A program made the position numbers and the translations under genes. A model generated the notes under the pieces. It made no database searches and was not told the origin of the DNA. It saw only the letters and a list, made by a program, of their open reading frames with translations. 11,306 bases of DNA, from assembly GCA_964653715.1 (NCBI GenBank), contig CAZZGX010000005.1:1-11306 (forward strand), written 5' to 3'. Position 1 is the first letter of the stretch; every line of letters begins with the position of its first letter. The stretch is from CAZZGX01 sp964653715 (GTDB taxonomy: Bacteria > Patescibacteriota > Minisyncoccia > Ryanbacterales > GWA2-47-10b). This document shows, one piece after another, positions 1-7,934 of the stretch.

Positions 1-2038
1 CTGATAAAATAGTAGCAATAGATTTGGTCGTCACATTTTGGAATTCATCAATATAGAAATAAAAATCTTTCCTTTTTTCTTCAGGAATATCGGTTCGTGA
101 GAGGGACGCCATGAGGATTTTCCCCACAATCACAAGCCCCAACAGATAGGAGTTAAGCTCGCCCAAGCGACCCTTGGAAAGGTTGATGAGCAGAATTTTT
201 TGCTCATCCATTGCTTTTCTGAAATCAAAAGAACTTTTGTCCTGTGCGATAATGGGGCGCATGATTTCATTTGCGAGAAATGTGTCAAACTTTGAGGTAA
301 TATAGGGAACCACGTTTTGCAGACTTGCCTCGCCCCCCGCTTTTTCGGCGATTTTGCGCCAAAAGGTTTCAACGACAATATTTGAACATCGCGAGAGTTT
401 GAGATCACGAAACTCCTTATCGACCATGACGCGTGAGACCTCAAGAAGCGTATTGCCCGAGGCGGGATCTTCGAGTACCAACATCGTCGCGTTTCGGAAA
501 TACTGCTCGAACATTGGTCCCATGGATTCCGGAACGGCACCGTAGAGCTTTTGAAAAATTGAAAAGAGTTCGTTGACCACAAATGTTTTCTGTTCGGGAA
601 AACGAGAATCATATTCAAGAAAATTTAATCCCATTGGACGCTCCGTATCAGCCGGATTGAAATAGATGACATCTTGAAAACGGTTTTCGGGAACAATTTC
701 GAGAAGCGACTCGACATCTTGCCCATGCGGGTCGATGAAGCATACGCCATGGCCTTCAGCAATATCTTGAGCCGCCATCTCCTTCAAAAAAGTAGATTTG
801 CCCGTCCCTGTTTGCCCTATGACATACATATGCCGCCGACGGTCGTCAGGCGCTATATATATTTCGCGCCGCATGCCACGAAAAACATTAGAGCCGAGAC
901 GAAGACCCGATTCGGAAGCGTGCGTCGGGGGCGGCGCTTCGCGCGCGCGGAGATACATGACCTTTGGCTGAGCAAATCCTGCGTATGGCAAATGGTAGAG
1001 CGTGGCAAGTTCAGTCGCCGAGAGATACAAGGGGCCCTTGGAAGGCAACCTGAATGAAAAATCATACAGCATCTCCTCAAGCGCTTTCCCTCGAAGGCGC
1101 TCAAATTTGATTTCGTTGCCCTGTGTGTTTGAAAATTGAGCAAAAGCGGCTTCCAAGCTTTGAAGAATAGATGCGGTTTCGGACTCTGTGGCAGAAGAAG
1201 CAATAATTCGCAAATCGACATCAAAAGCCCCAACGGACGCTTTTGCTTCAATCTGCTTGGCAAGCTCTTCATCGCCGGGTATTTTTTTCTCATCCTTCTT
1301 TTTTGCAGGTATACCTTTCATAAATTTTTTAAGCTCATGCCGTGCTCCACCCAGCACCTCTTTAAGTGACTCGCCCGATCGGATTTTTTGTGCGGCCTCC
1401 TTGCCAGACGCGTAGCGCGTTATCACGGCAGGACGAATGACAAACTGAAGGGCAGCGCCATCGCCTATCTTTTTTATTTTACCGAAAGCGCCCACGAGCA
1501 TCCCCAGCGGATCTTCGCCAAGCTCGCGATAGGTCCGTAAAGACAAAATTGCATTTTTGTTCAGTGTTGCCGCCGATCCAGCGCTCATTCCAGATGGATG
1601 AAAAATATTGTAATCTTGAGATTCTTCAACTTTTGCCGAAGGAAAAAATGAATGCAGTTCGCCTTTAACAAACGCTTCATAGATTCTCGGGGTAGAGACA
1701 TAAAAGATAGCCTCCTCGCCCACATGAGGCACGGCAAGCTCAAGCGTGAGTGTCGGCTGGCCATAACGCAACCTGTCCAAAGTTGAAATTCGCAGCACCG
1801 CGAGTGCGGCGTAAAACTGTTCCATACCGATCATGACGTCTTTCGGCTCTTTTTGTTTTGCCTCACCGGCACGCGGGAGTTCATCTTGAGCCACAAGCAC
1901 TCGAAACAAAATCCGATCGAGAGCTCCTGAAAGTTCGTACTTCTGCCGTGCCCGCCAAATAAAAAAATAAAAAAGACCAGCAAGGACAAACGTTACCGCT
2001 CCCAAGAAAACCGGCAGTAATGCAAAAACTTCAGCCAT
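1..2038 (-). CDS. Membrane-anchored VirD4/TraG-like (DUF87/AAA_10) ATPase, C-terminus cut by window edge
   Basis: Reading the minus strand from the ATG at 2038 gives an uninterrupted frame of 679 residues that runs off the left edge. One N-terminal membrane segment (about residues 7-28, VFALLPVFLGAVTFVLAGLF) is followed by a long, poorly characterised region. The P-loop ATPase core then has Walker A GQTGTGKST at 408-416, FIDPHG at 434-439, a sensor-like LINLSKG near 617-623, and Walker B FYIDEFQN with D664 and E665. This order fits the type IV secretion coupling-protein/HerA-like ATPases common in CPR bacteria, which by family knowledge move DNA or protein through a membrane channel. The start overlaps the stop of the upstream small gene by 8 bp (ATGGCTGA), so the two are probably co-transcribed. 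No other secretion gene lies in the window, so the substrate (DNA or pilus/protein) is unknown. Walker A and Walker B being in one frame argues against a frameshift. Confidence 0.88.
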   Translation of the reverse strand, partial: MAEVFALLPVFLGAVTFVLAGLFYFFIWRARQKYELSGALDRILFRVLVAQDELPRAGEAKQKEPKDVMIGMEQFYAALAVLRISTLDRLRYGQPTLTLELAVPHVGEEAIFYVSTPRIYEAFVKGELHSFFPSAKVEESQDYNIFHPSGMSAGSAATLNKNAILSLRTYRELGEDPLGMLVGAFGKIKKIGDGAALQFVIRPAVITRYASGKEAAQKIRSGESLKEVLGGARHELKKFMKGIPAKKKDEKKIPGDEELAKQIEAKASVGAFDVDLRIIASSATESETASILQSLEAAFAQFSNTQGNEIKFERLRGKALEEMLYDFSFRLPSKGPLYLSATELATLYHLPYAGFAQPKVMYLRAREAPPPTHASESGLRLGSNVFRGMRREIYIAPDDRRRHMYVIGQTGTGKSTFLKEMAAQDIAEGHGVCFIDPHGQDVESLLEIVPENRFQDVIYFNPADTERPMGLNFLEYDSRFPEQKTFVVNELFSIFQKLYGAVPESMGPMFEQYFRNATMLVLEDPASGNTLLEVSRVMVDKEFRDLKLSRCSNIVVETFWRKIAEKAGGEASLQNVVPYITSKFDTFLANEIMRPIIAQDKSSFDFRKAMDEQKILLINLSKGRLGELNSYLLGLVIVGKILMASLSRTDIPEEKRKDFYFYIDEFQNVTTKSIATILS

Positions 2039-2402
2039 GCTCAGCGAGTAATCCTTTCGCTCGCAGCTCGTTTACAAAATGGTCGGCAAGCGTGTCATGA
2101 AACGCATCGATAATATAAGGATTATGAGTGCGCCGTGCTTCGGAAACTCCTTTTTGAAGTCCATGTTCAAAAACAATTTTTACAAGAAGATCAACGGTGT
2201 TCGTAAGATTCGGAGGTACCGCGCCGGTAGCTGACGAGGGAGGGAGCGGCGGGGGCATCGTCTGCTGAATATGACTCGTGATTGTATCACGGGCGATTGA
2301 TTTGATGTCCCGCTCTTTCAGTTCAGTTTTTTTCTCCAAAATTTTTCGCTCGAGATACTGAATTTCGGCTTCGGGTGACTCAAATTGCCCCTTTTCTTCC
2401 AT
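2031..2402 (-). CDS. Small hypothetical protein, coiled coil plus proline-rich linker, upstream of the DUF87 ATPase
   Basis: A protein of 123 residues. I chose the ATG at 2402 (MEEKGQ...) over one nine codons upstream because an extended -10-like element (TGC-TATACT) lies between them, and a start at the upstream ATG would put that promoter inside the coding region. Residues about 8-40 are highly charged and predicted by eye to form a helix or coiled coil (EIQYLERKILEKKTELKERD). Residues 49-64 are a proline-rich linker (MPPPLPPSSATGAVPP). The C-terminal part (70-120) looks like a compact helical domain with NPYIIDAFHDTLADHFV. There is no signal peptide or membrane segment. The 8-bp overlap with the ATPase suggests coupled translation and a cytoplasmic accessory role for that ATPase. 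This role is inferred from position only; I do not recognise a named family. Confidence 0.75.
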   Translation of the reverse strand: MEEKGQFESPEAEIQYLERKILEKKTELKERDIKSIARDTITSHIQQTMPPPLPPSSATGAVPPNLTNTVDLLVKIVFEHGLQKGVSEARRTHNPYIIDAFHDTLADHFVNELRAKGLLAEHG

Positions 2403-2409
2403 AGGTCCC

Positions 2410-2415
2410 AGTATA
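2410..2415 (-). promoter_or_regulatory. Extended -10-like element for the small gene/ATPase unit
   Basis: On the minus strand TGC-TATACT (extended -10 form) ends 7 nt before the ATG at 2402. The intervening GGGACCT is not a convincing Shine-Dalgarno. If used, transcription would start at or next to the start codon. No clear -35 is visible, as is tolerated for extended -10 promoters. Confidence 0.5.
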
Positions 2416-2436
2416 GCATAGAGCCCCAAAGGGAGT

Positions 2437-2442
2437 TATAAT
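2437..2442 (+). promoter_or_regulatory. Consensus -10 TATAAT for the GT39 pair
   Basis: A perfect TATAAT ends 8 nt before the ATG at 2451. A GGGAG at 2431-2435 overlaps the upstream side of the -10 and lies 15 nt from the ATG, too far for a normal ribosome site and probably outside the transcript. The site faces the opposite -10 at 2410-2415, so both divergent promoters sit within a 48-bp intergenic gap. Confidence 0.55.
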
Positions 2443-2450
2443 CAAAAACA

Positions 2451-3977
2451 ATGAACAAGTGGCTCCTCGTTCTCATAATTGCGCTTGCGGCATTTTTTCG
2501 GCTCTGGCATTTGTCATCGACCCCCCCGGGGCTCTTCCCGGACGAGGCCATGAACGGGAATAATGTTTCCGAAGCAATTGCGACAGGCAACTATAAGATT
2601 TTTTACCCAGAAAACAACGGCCGGGAAGGCCTTTTCATTAATCTGCAGGGGCTCTCGATAAAAATATTCGGCAATACCGCGTTTGCGTTGCGATTCATGG
2701 CGGCACTCTTTGGAATTGCGAGCGTCACGGCGCTGTATTTTTTCGTTCGTGCCTATTGCGGCGAGGAGCGTATAGCGCGATACGCCGCTTTTTTTATGGC
2801 AACAAGTTTTTGGCATATTGACCTCTCCCGTCTTGGATTTCGGGCAAATATGGCGCCATTTTTTTTGACCGCGGGGCTTGCGTTTCTCTATTCTTCGTGG
2901 CGACATGAAAAAGAACGTACGCACCAAAAAACTCTTCTCATTGCTGCTTTTGGCGGACTTATGTTTGGCTTGGGATTTCATTCCTATATTGCCTACCGCA
3001 TAGCACCGGCGCTTCTCATTTTTCCGCTGGCGCTTTTTATAAAGAAAGCACATGAAAATCCCAAGCACTGCGCACTCTGCATACCGGCACTATTTATTTT
3101 ATTTGCCATTATTGCGGGCATCCCGCTTGGTCTTTATTATATAGAACACCCGGGAGATTTTTTCGGTAGAACGTCACAAATCTCAATTTTTAGTGGGGGT
3201 CATCTGATCCGAGATTTTTTCCTCAATACCGGGAAAACGATCGGAATGTTTTTCTTTGCGGGAGACTTTAATTGGCGACACAACTTCGCGGGAGCTCCTG
3301 CGCTTTGGTGGCCCGTAGCCCTTTTGTTTCTCGTGGGCATCGTTCAAACGATCCGAAAAAAATATTTTTTACTCATGGCATGGTTTCTACTCATGATGCT
3401 CCCCGTCATCATTTCATCTGAAGGAATCCCGCACGCACTTCGATCGATTATTCTCATCCCGGTTGTTTTTGCAATGGTTGGTATTGGCGCAGAATATGTA
3501 AGTGAGCTTTTCCCCCGCCGCGTTACTACGATTGGATTTTTTATTCTCGCACTCCTTGTCATTTGGCACTCCTATAATACTTATTTTATCAAATGGGCAA
3601 ATCGTCCAGAGGTCAAAGCAGCCTTTGAAACCGAACTTTACGATACCGGCCTCTATCTCAACTCGCTCCCTGAAAATATCAGAAAATACGTTGTTACTGA
3701 CGAGGTCAAAAAAATTGATAGAACGGGTGCGCCTATGGCGCTCGAGCCGATTCTTTTTGTCACAAAAACATATCTCCCAGAACCTGAAGGAGCGCGGAAC
3801 ATTTTTTATGTAACACCGGATGCGATTTCGAAAGAAAATTGCCAAACAAACTGTATTATCGTCCCGATCGGGAACAAAGAACATACGATCGAGCTTCTCA
3901 AAGTCGGGCTCGGCGCCATTCGGCTTGAAACACGCAATAATATTCTTGTGGTCGTACCGCAAAATTCAAATCTATGA
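2451..3977 (+). CDS. GT39/PMT_2-type polytopic membrane glycosyltransferase
   Basis: 508 residues. The protein starts with a membrane helix (4-19) and then has the acidic pair D31-E32 in PPGLFPDEA, the position of the catalytic/metal-binding acid in the first extracytoplasmic loop of GT39/ArnT-like enzymes. Further family-like signatures are HIDLSRLGFRANM (122-134), GLGFHSYIAYR (173-183) and SEGIPHALRSI (323-333). About ten hydrophobic segments lie between 75 and 380, and a soluble domain occupies about 380-508. By family knowledge such enzymes transfer a sugar from a polyprenyl-phosphate donor to an acceptor on the outer face of the membrane. Donor and acceptor cannot be read from the sequence. 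The ATG at 2451 begins the first hydrophobic segment directly. It overlaps the next glycosyltransferase by 4 bp and is divergent from the ATPase unit. Confidence 0.88.
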   Translation: MNKWLLVLIIALAAFFRLWHLSSTPPGLFPDEAMNGNNVSEAIATGNYKIFYPENNGREGLFINLQGLSIKIFGNTAFALRFMAALFGIASVTALYFFVRAYCGEERIARYAAFFMATSFWHIDLSRLGFRANMAPFFLTAGLAFLYSSWRHEKERTHQKTLLIAAFGGLMFGLGFHSYIAYRIAPALLIFPLALFIKKAHENPKHCALCIPALFILFAIIAGIPLGLYYIEHPGDFFGRTSQISIFSGGHLIRDFFLNTGKTIGMFFFAGDFNWRHNFAGAPALWWPVALLFLVGIVQTIRKKYFLLMAWFLLMMLPVIISSEGIPHALRSIILIPVVFAMVGIGAEYVSELFPRRVTTIGFFILALLVIWHSYNTYFIKWANRPEVKAAFETELYDTGLYLNSLPENIRKYVVTDEVKKIDRTGAPMALEPILFVTKTYLPEPEGARNIFYVTPDAISKENCQTNCIIVPIGNKEHTIELLKVGLGAIRLETRNNILVVVPQNSNL

Positions 3978-5821
3978 TGATGTTCTCAAAAACTGCCGCG
4001 ACCGGGATGCTCTTTATCATGTTTTGCCTAGTACTTTTTTCATCATGGCAAGAAAGCGCGATTTATGATGAAACGGCGCACATCGGCGCGGGCTACTCGT
4101 ATCTTACCCAGAAAGACATGCGACTCAATCCAGAACATCCCCCGCTCGTAAAAGATTTGGCGGCACTCCCCCTCCTTCTTCTCAATCTGAATTTCCCCAC
4201 AAATACCGAAGCCTGGCAAAATCAAGTAAATGGTCAATGGGATCAGGGAGGCGGGTTTCTTTTCGAATTTGGGAATGATCCAAATAAAATTCTTCACTAT
4301 AGCCGCTTCCCAATTATGCTCTTGTCGATCGTCACAGGCATCATTTTTTTTCTTTGGGTACGCTCACTCTACGGCAATCAGATAGCGCTTTTAGCGCTCT
4401 TTTTCTATACTTTTTCTCCAACCATTATCGCCCATTCACGATACGTAACGACAGACATTGCGGCCACATTTGGCTTTCTTGCCAGTATTGCTACATTTGT
4501 CCGATTCCTTGAGCGCCCAAGCCGCAAGCGGCTTTTTGCGGCAGGAATTGCATTCGGCGTCGCTCAAGTATTGAAATTCTCGCTTTTTTTGCTTACTCCA
4601 ATTTTCTTGATTCTTGGCACTTTCTGGATATTCGCCAATGCCACAAAATGGAAACAAGAAAACCCCGACAAAACACTTCTTCGAAAGGCAGTCTCACTCT
4701 ACCTTAAAATCGGGGTTATTTTTCTCATGGGCGCCAGCATCATCTATGGAGTATACGTATGGCATATTTGGAACTATCCCCAAGCACGTGAGCTTGCGGA
4801 CGCGAAAGCCACTCTCAGCGGGTTTCGGGTCCGCCCGTTGGTCTCGCTTGATTTTTGGCTTATCGGGCACTCCGTAACACGGCCATTCGGACAGTATCTT
4901 TTGGGTCTCATGATGGTTACTCAAAGAACTGCCGGAGGCAACAGCGCTTACTTCTTCGGACAAGTTTCATCGGCCGGCTGGCATCAGTATTTTCCAACTG
5001 TATATCTTCTGAAAGAACCTCTCGCGTTTCATATCTTAACTCTTCTCGCGTTCGGTCTTGCGCTTTGGAAAGTTTTTCGAGCTCGAGAAAAATCGTTTTC
5101 GGCGGTGCGAACGTGGCTTCGAAATAATTTTGCGCTATTCGCAAGTATTTTTTTTATCCTTTTTTACTGGACTTCATCCATCGCAAATCCTCTCAATATA
5201 GGAGTTCGTCACGTGCTTCCTACGTTTCCATTCATCTACATTCTTGTAGCGCGTGAACTTGTCATGTGGATAACGGGACCGAGATTACGTGACACAAAAA
5301 ACGTTGGGGATTTCTTCGTGACACTTGTAAAAAAACTTATTACTCCCCTGCCGAAAATATTTCTTGTTGGGTTATCGCTCATCTGGATCGCCGCGGAGAC
5401 ACTCGCTAACTTTCCCTATTATCTTTCATACTACAATGAACTTGCGGGCGGGACTGCAAATGGATACTATTACGCAACTGATTCAAATTATGACTGGGGG
5501 CAGGATCTCAAACGACTCGCGTATAAACCTTTCGATAGCCAAAACCAAAAAATTTATCTTGACTATTTTGGCGGCTCGACACATGACAACGGCGCTCAGC
5601 GCTATTGGCTTGGCAACCGTTTTATCCCTTGGTATTCAAGCTATGGTCCGCCGCCTTCCGGATCCATTTTTGCGATATCGGCAAATTCTTTAATGGGTAA
5701 CCAAGCGACACCGGTAAAAGGTTTCCCCGCACCAAACCCTAAAGACACGTACTCGTGGCTTCGTGACCTAAAACCGTTCGACCGAGCAGGATCGTCAATT
5801 TTTCTCTACCGCATCCAGTAA
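3974..5821 (+). CDS. Second GT39-type membrane glycosyltransferase
   Basis: 615 residues, translated from an ATGA overlap with the preceding glycosyltransferase. Three ATG codons in a row (3974, 3977, 3980) leave the exact start uncertain by two residues. Membrane helix 8-24 is followed by the acidic pair D32-E33 in AIYDETAHIG. Other signatures are RLNPEHPPLVKD (50-61), SRYVTTDIAATF (155-166), the FFGQVSSAGWHQYFPTVYLLKEP stretch (about 327-349), NIGVRHVLPTFPF (408-420) and SNYDWGQDL (504-512). These features belong to a PMT-like subgroup distinct from the first gene, so the pair is not a recent tandem duplication. It should act with the upstream enzyme in transferring lipid-linked sugars outside the membrane, perhaps onto surface protein or polysaccharide; that is inference. 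The stop codon ends at 5821, immediately against the convergent stop of the FtsQ-type gene. Confidence 0.9.
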   Translation: MMMFSKTAATGMLFIMFCLVLFSSWQESAIYDETAHIGAGYSYLTQKDMRLNPEHPPLVKDLAALPLLLLNLNFPTNTEAWQNQVNGQWDQGGGFLFEFGNDPNKILHYSRFPIMLLSIVTGIIFFLWVRSLYGNQIALLALFFYTFSPTIIAHSRYVTTDIAATFGFLASIATFVRFLERPSRKRLFAAGIAFGVAQVLKFSLFLLTPIFLILGTFWIFANATKWKQENPDKTLLRKAVSLYLKIGVIFLMGASIIYGVYVWHIWNYPQARELADAKATLSGFRVRPLVSLDFWLIGHSVTRPFGQYLLGLMMVTQRTAGGNSAYFFGQVSSAGWHQYFPTVYLLKEPLAFHILTLLAFGLALWKVFRAREKSFSAVRTWLRNNFALFASIFFILFYWTSSIANPLNIGVRHVLPTFPFIYILVARELVMWITGPRLRDTKNVGDFFVTLVKKLITPLPKIFLVGLSLIWIAAETLANFPYYLSYYNELAGGTANGYYYATDSNYDWGQDLKRLAYKPFDSQNQKIYLDYFGGSTHDNGAQRYWLGNRFIPWYSSYGPPPSGSIFAISANSLMGNQATPVKGFPAPNPKDTYSWLRDLKPFDRAGSSIFLYRIQ

Positions 5822-6637
5822 CTAATTTTTGAATTTATAGAAAATTTTGTTTCCGAAGCGGAGATCGATATAATCGAGATCTCCAACGCGATCTTTAATT
5901 TCGCGGGAGAGTGTGAGTATCAGATTTTTATACGTAGCTTCGGGATTGTTGGAACCGAGAAGCAGAATGTTCCATCCGTCCCGCGTTTTGATTCGTAACG
6001 TTTCGTCCTTTTCATCAATCATGAACTGGAGACTCTGAAGATTATCGTCTGAGAGCGCCCGCTCATTGAAATACGTGATAAGCCCCATAATCGCTTGTGA
6101 CAAATACCGGCTACCAACTGTATAATCAAGAAATCTTTTATCAAAAATCTTTGGGACAATAAGCCCGCTGAAAGTGGGTGCTGACTCAAAAAGCACTCCT
6201 TCACGGTCAACCCAAAAACATTCTTCGGGTTCTTTATGGCAAAGGACTCCCCACGGTTCATACTCATGAATAGTAACGACAATTGTATGGAAAAATTTTC
6301 GCCGTACCTCAATGGCCTTGAACCCTGAAATCGAATCCTTGAGACCCCGAGCAATCCCATCCGCGTCTACCGTCCAGATAAAGTTTTTCGGAAGAACCGC
6401 AAGATACTTCTCTCGGAGAAGCATCCAAACATTTTGTCGAACAGTTTCCTCCGAGATGCGCTGGGTACCCGAAATTTCTATATCTTGAATTTTAAATCTC
6501 TCCGAAAAAAGATAAAAAAGACTCCCCACAAGAACAACAAGTACCGCGAGCGAATAAAAAAATGTTTTTCTAAAAAACCGCTTGCGAGAATGTGCTCGCT
6601 TTTTTGCTTCTAACCGTTCTCGCAGCTGGCTTGTCAT
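5822..6637 (-). CDS. ftsQ: FtsQ/DivIB-type cell division protein (POTRA domain)
   Basis: 271 residues: basic cytoplasmic N-terminus (1-24), a single membrane helix (about 25-45), a POTRA-like domain (about 47-126, beginning FKIQDIEISGTQRISEETV) and an extracytoplasmic FtsQ domain with FWVDREGVLF (141-150) and YIDLRFGNKIFYK (256-268). Both motifs are typical of FtsQ/DivIB proteins. By family knowledge it is a bitopic divisome scaffold linking early cytoplasmic proteins with septal wall synthesis. The start overlaps the serS stop by 4 bp (ATGA), indicating coupled translation. The gene lies outside any mur/fts cluster within this window. The symbol is given at family level, because the sequence cannot exclude another POTRA-containing bitopic protein. 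Confidence 0.82.
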   Translation of the reverse strand: MTSQLRERLEAKKRAHSRKRFFRKTFFYSLAVLVVLVGSLFYLFSERFKIQDIEISGTQRISEETVRQNVWMLLREKYLAVLPKNFIWTVDADGIARGLKDSISGFKAIEVRRKFFHTIVVTIHEYEPWGVLCHKEPEECFWVDREGVLFESAPTFSGLIVPKIFDKRFLDYTVGSRYLSQAIMGLITYFNERALSDDNLQSLQFMIDEKDETLRIKTRDGWNILLLGSNNPEATYKNLILTLSREIKDRVGDLDYIDLRFGNKIFYKFKN

Positions 6638-7902
6638 CCGCGACGAATTTCGTTTTTGCCCATGAGCGGCTGCAATGCTTCTGGAATTTTTACCGAACCG
6701 TCTTGCTGTTGATATTGTTCAAGGAGACTAATGAGAATACGCGGCGTTGCGATCGCGGTATTGTTGAGGGAGTGTGCAAAACGAAGATCGCCGTCCCCGT
6801 TGCGATAGCGAATATTAAGTCGCCGTGTTTGAAAATCGTGATAGTAGCTTGAAGAGTGCGACTCACGGTAACTTTTTTCTGATGGAATCCACGTTTCAAT
6901 GTCGTAGGTTTTTACATGCGCGCGGCCAAGGTCTCCGGCTGAGACCAGAACGACACGGTAATGGAGCCCGAGCGCCTGTAAAATTTCTTCTGCATTTTTC
7001 GTTAACGCTTCGTGCCACTCAACAGATTTTTGATGATTGTTTTCAATAAGAACAAGTTGCTCAACTTTCAAAAATTCATGAAGCCGGTAGAGACCTTTGG
7101 CATATTTGCCGTAAGCTCCCGCTTCCTTGCGATAGCAGGGGGAAAGTGCGACATATTTTTTTGGGAAATCGGTCTCTTCAAAAATTTCATCCGCGTGCAT
7201 TCCCATAAGCGGAATCTCCGCGGTGCCTGCCAAATATTCATCGGTATCTACTTGGTACACGTCTTCACGCGCTTGCGGAAAATGTCCTGACCCAAAAAGA
7301 TTTCTTCCGTGCACCAGCGCCGGCGCCATAATAGGCACAAATCCTTTTGTCGCCATATGATCGAGCGTAAAGCGCATAAGCGATTGGATCAAAAGTACCG
7401 CGTCATTTTTCAGAAAATAACCGCGCATGCCTGACACCTTGACTCCGCGCTCAAAATCAGCAAGTTCGAGTTCTTTCAAAAGCGCCGTGTGACCTTTTGG
7501 TTCAAAAGAAAACGTGGGCGGCTCACCCCAGCGCCGTATTTCTTTGTTATCAGCATCCGAAGAACCTTCCGGGACTGAAGGATCGGGGATATTCGGCACG
7601 TCATACATTTTTCCCTCAAATTCTTCTTCAAGAGTGCTAAGATCCTTTTCTTTCACCTCGAGCACGCTTTTAAACTCGCGCATTTTCTCAATAGCCTCCC
7701 TTTTTACCTCCTCATCTACGATCTTGCCAATTGCGTCTGATGTCGTGTTGAGCTCGGCACGCATGGCCTCCACTTCCGTTCGGAGTAAACGGCGTTTTGC
7801 GTCAAGTTCAAGTAAGAGATCTACATTAAATTCGATCTTTTTTTTGCGCGCGGCGTCCCGAACCAGCGAAGGATTTTCCCGTATGAACCGAATATCGAGC
7901 AT
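6634..7902 (-). CDS. serS: Serine--tRNA ligase
   Basis: 422 residues, the full length of bacterial SerRS. The N-terminus MLDIRFIRENPSLV is the canonical start of the family. Residues about 28-100 form the charged helical hairpin that holds the long variable arm of tRNA-Ser. The class II core shows TAEIP (227-231, serine pocket), motif 2 with R258 and E260 (SPCYRKEAGAYGKYAKGLYR), HEFLKVEQ (275-282), and motif 3 with R388 followed by LEQYQQQDGSVKIPEAL. The enzyme charges tRNA-Ser (and tRNA-Sec, where present) with serine in the cytoplasm. The motif 3 region reads LNNTAIATPR where many homologs have NGSGLAVGR, a mild divergence that keeps the arginine. It is followed by the FtsQ-type gene with a 4-bp overlap. 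The cupredoxin gene ends 32 bp upstream, and a -10-like TATGAT lies in that gap. Confidence 0.97.
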   Translation of the reverse strand: MLDIRFIRENPSLVRDAARKKKIEFNVDLLLELDAKRRLLRTEVEAMRAELNTTSDAIGKIVDEEVKREAIEKMREFKSVLEVKEKDLSTLEEEFEGKMYDVPNIPDPSVPEGSSDADNKEIRRWGEPPTFSFEPKGHTALLKELELADFERGVKVSGMRGYFLKNDAVLLIQSLMRFTLDHMATKGFVPIMAPALVHGRNLFGSGHFPQAREDVYQVDTDEYLAGTAEIPLMGMHADEIFEETDFPKKYVALSPCYRKEAGAYGKYAKGLYRLHEFLKVEQLVLIENNHQKSVEWHEALTKNAEEILQALGLHYRVVLVSAGDLGRAHVKTYDIETWIPSEKSYRESHSSSYYHDFQTRRLNIRYRNGDGDLRFAHSLNNTAIATPRILISLLEQYQQQDGSVKIPEALQPLMGKNEIRRG

Positions 7903-7908
7903 AGAGAC

Positions 7909-7914
7909 ATCATA
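7909..7914 (-). promoter_or_regulatory. -10-like TATGAT just upstream of serS
   Basis: On the minus strand TATGAT ends 6 nt before the serS ATG at 7902, and the spacer GTCTCT contains no Shine-Dalgarno. Because the serS N-terminus is unambiguous, the start codon position is secure. The arrangement fits a leaderless serS transcript independent of the cupredoxin gene. Confidence 0.45.
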
Positions 7915-7934
7915 CGGGAAACGAGGATTTTTTT

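Noticed and set aside
130..1415. Several short open frames on both strands over the ATPase gene
   Set aside because: The ATPase frame is continuous from 2038 to the left edge with both Walker motifs in phase, so these are shadows.
2514..3068. A 184-residue minus-strand open frame inside the first GT39 gene
   Set aside because: Antisense to a well-supported membrane enzyme, with a basic, low-information composition.
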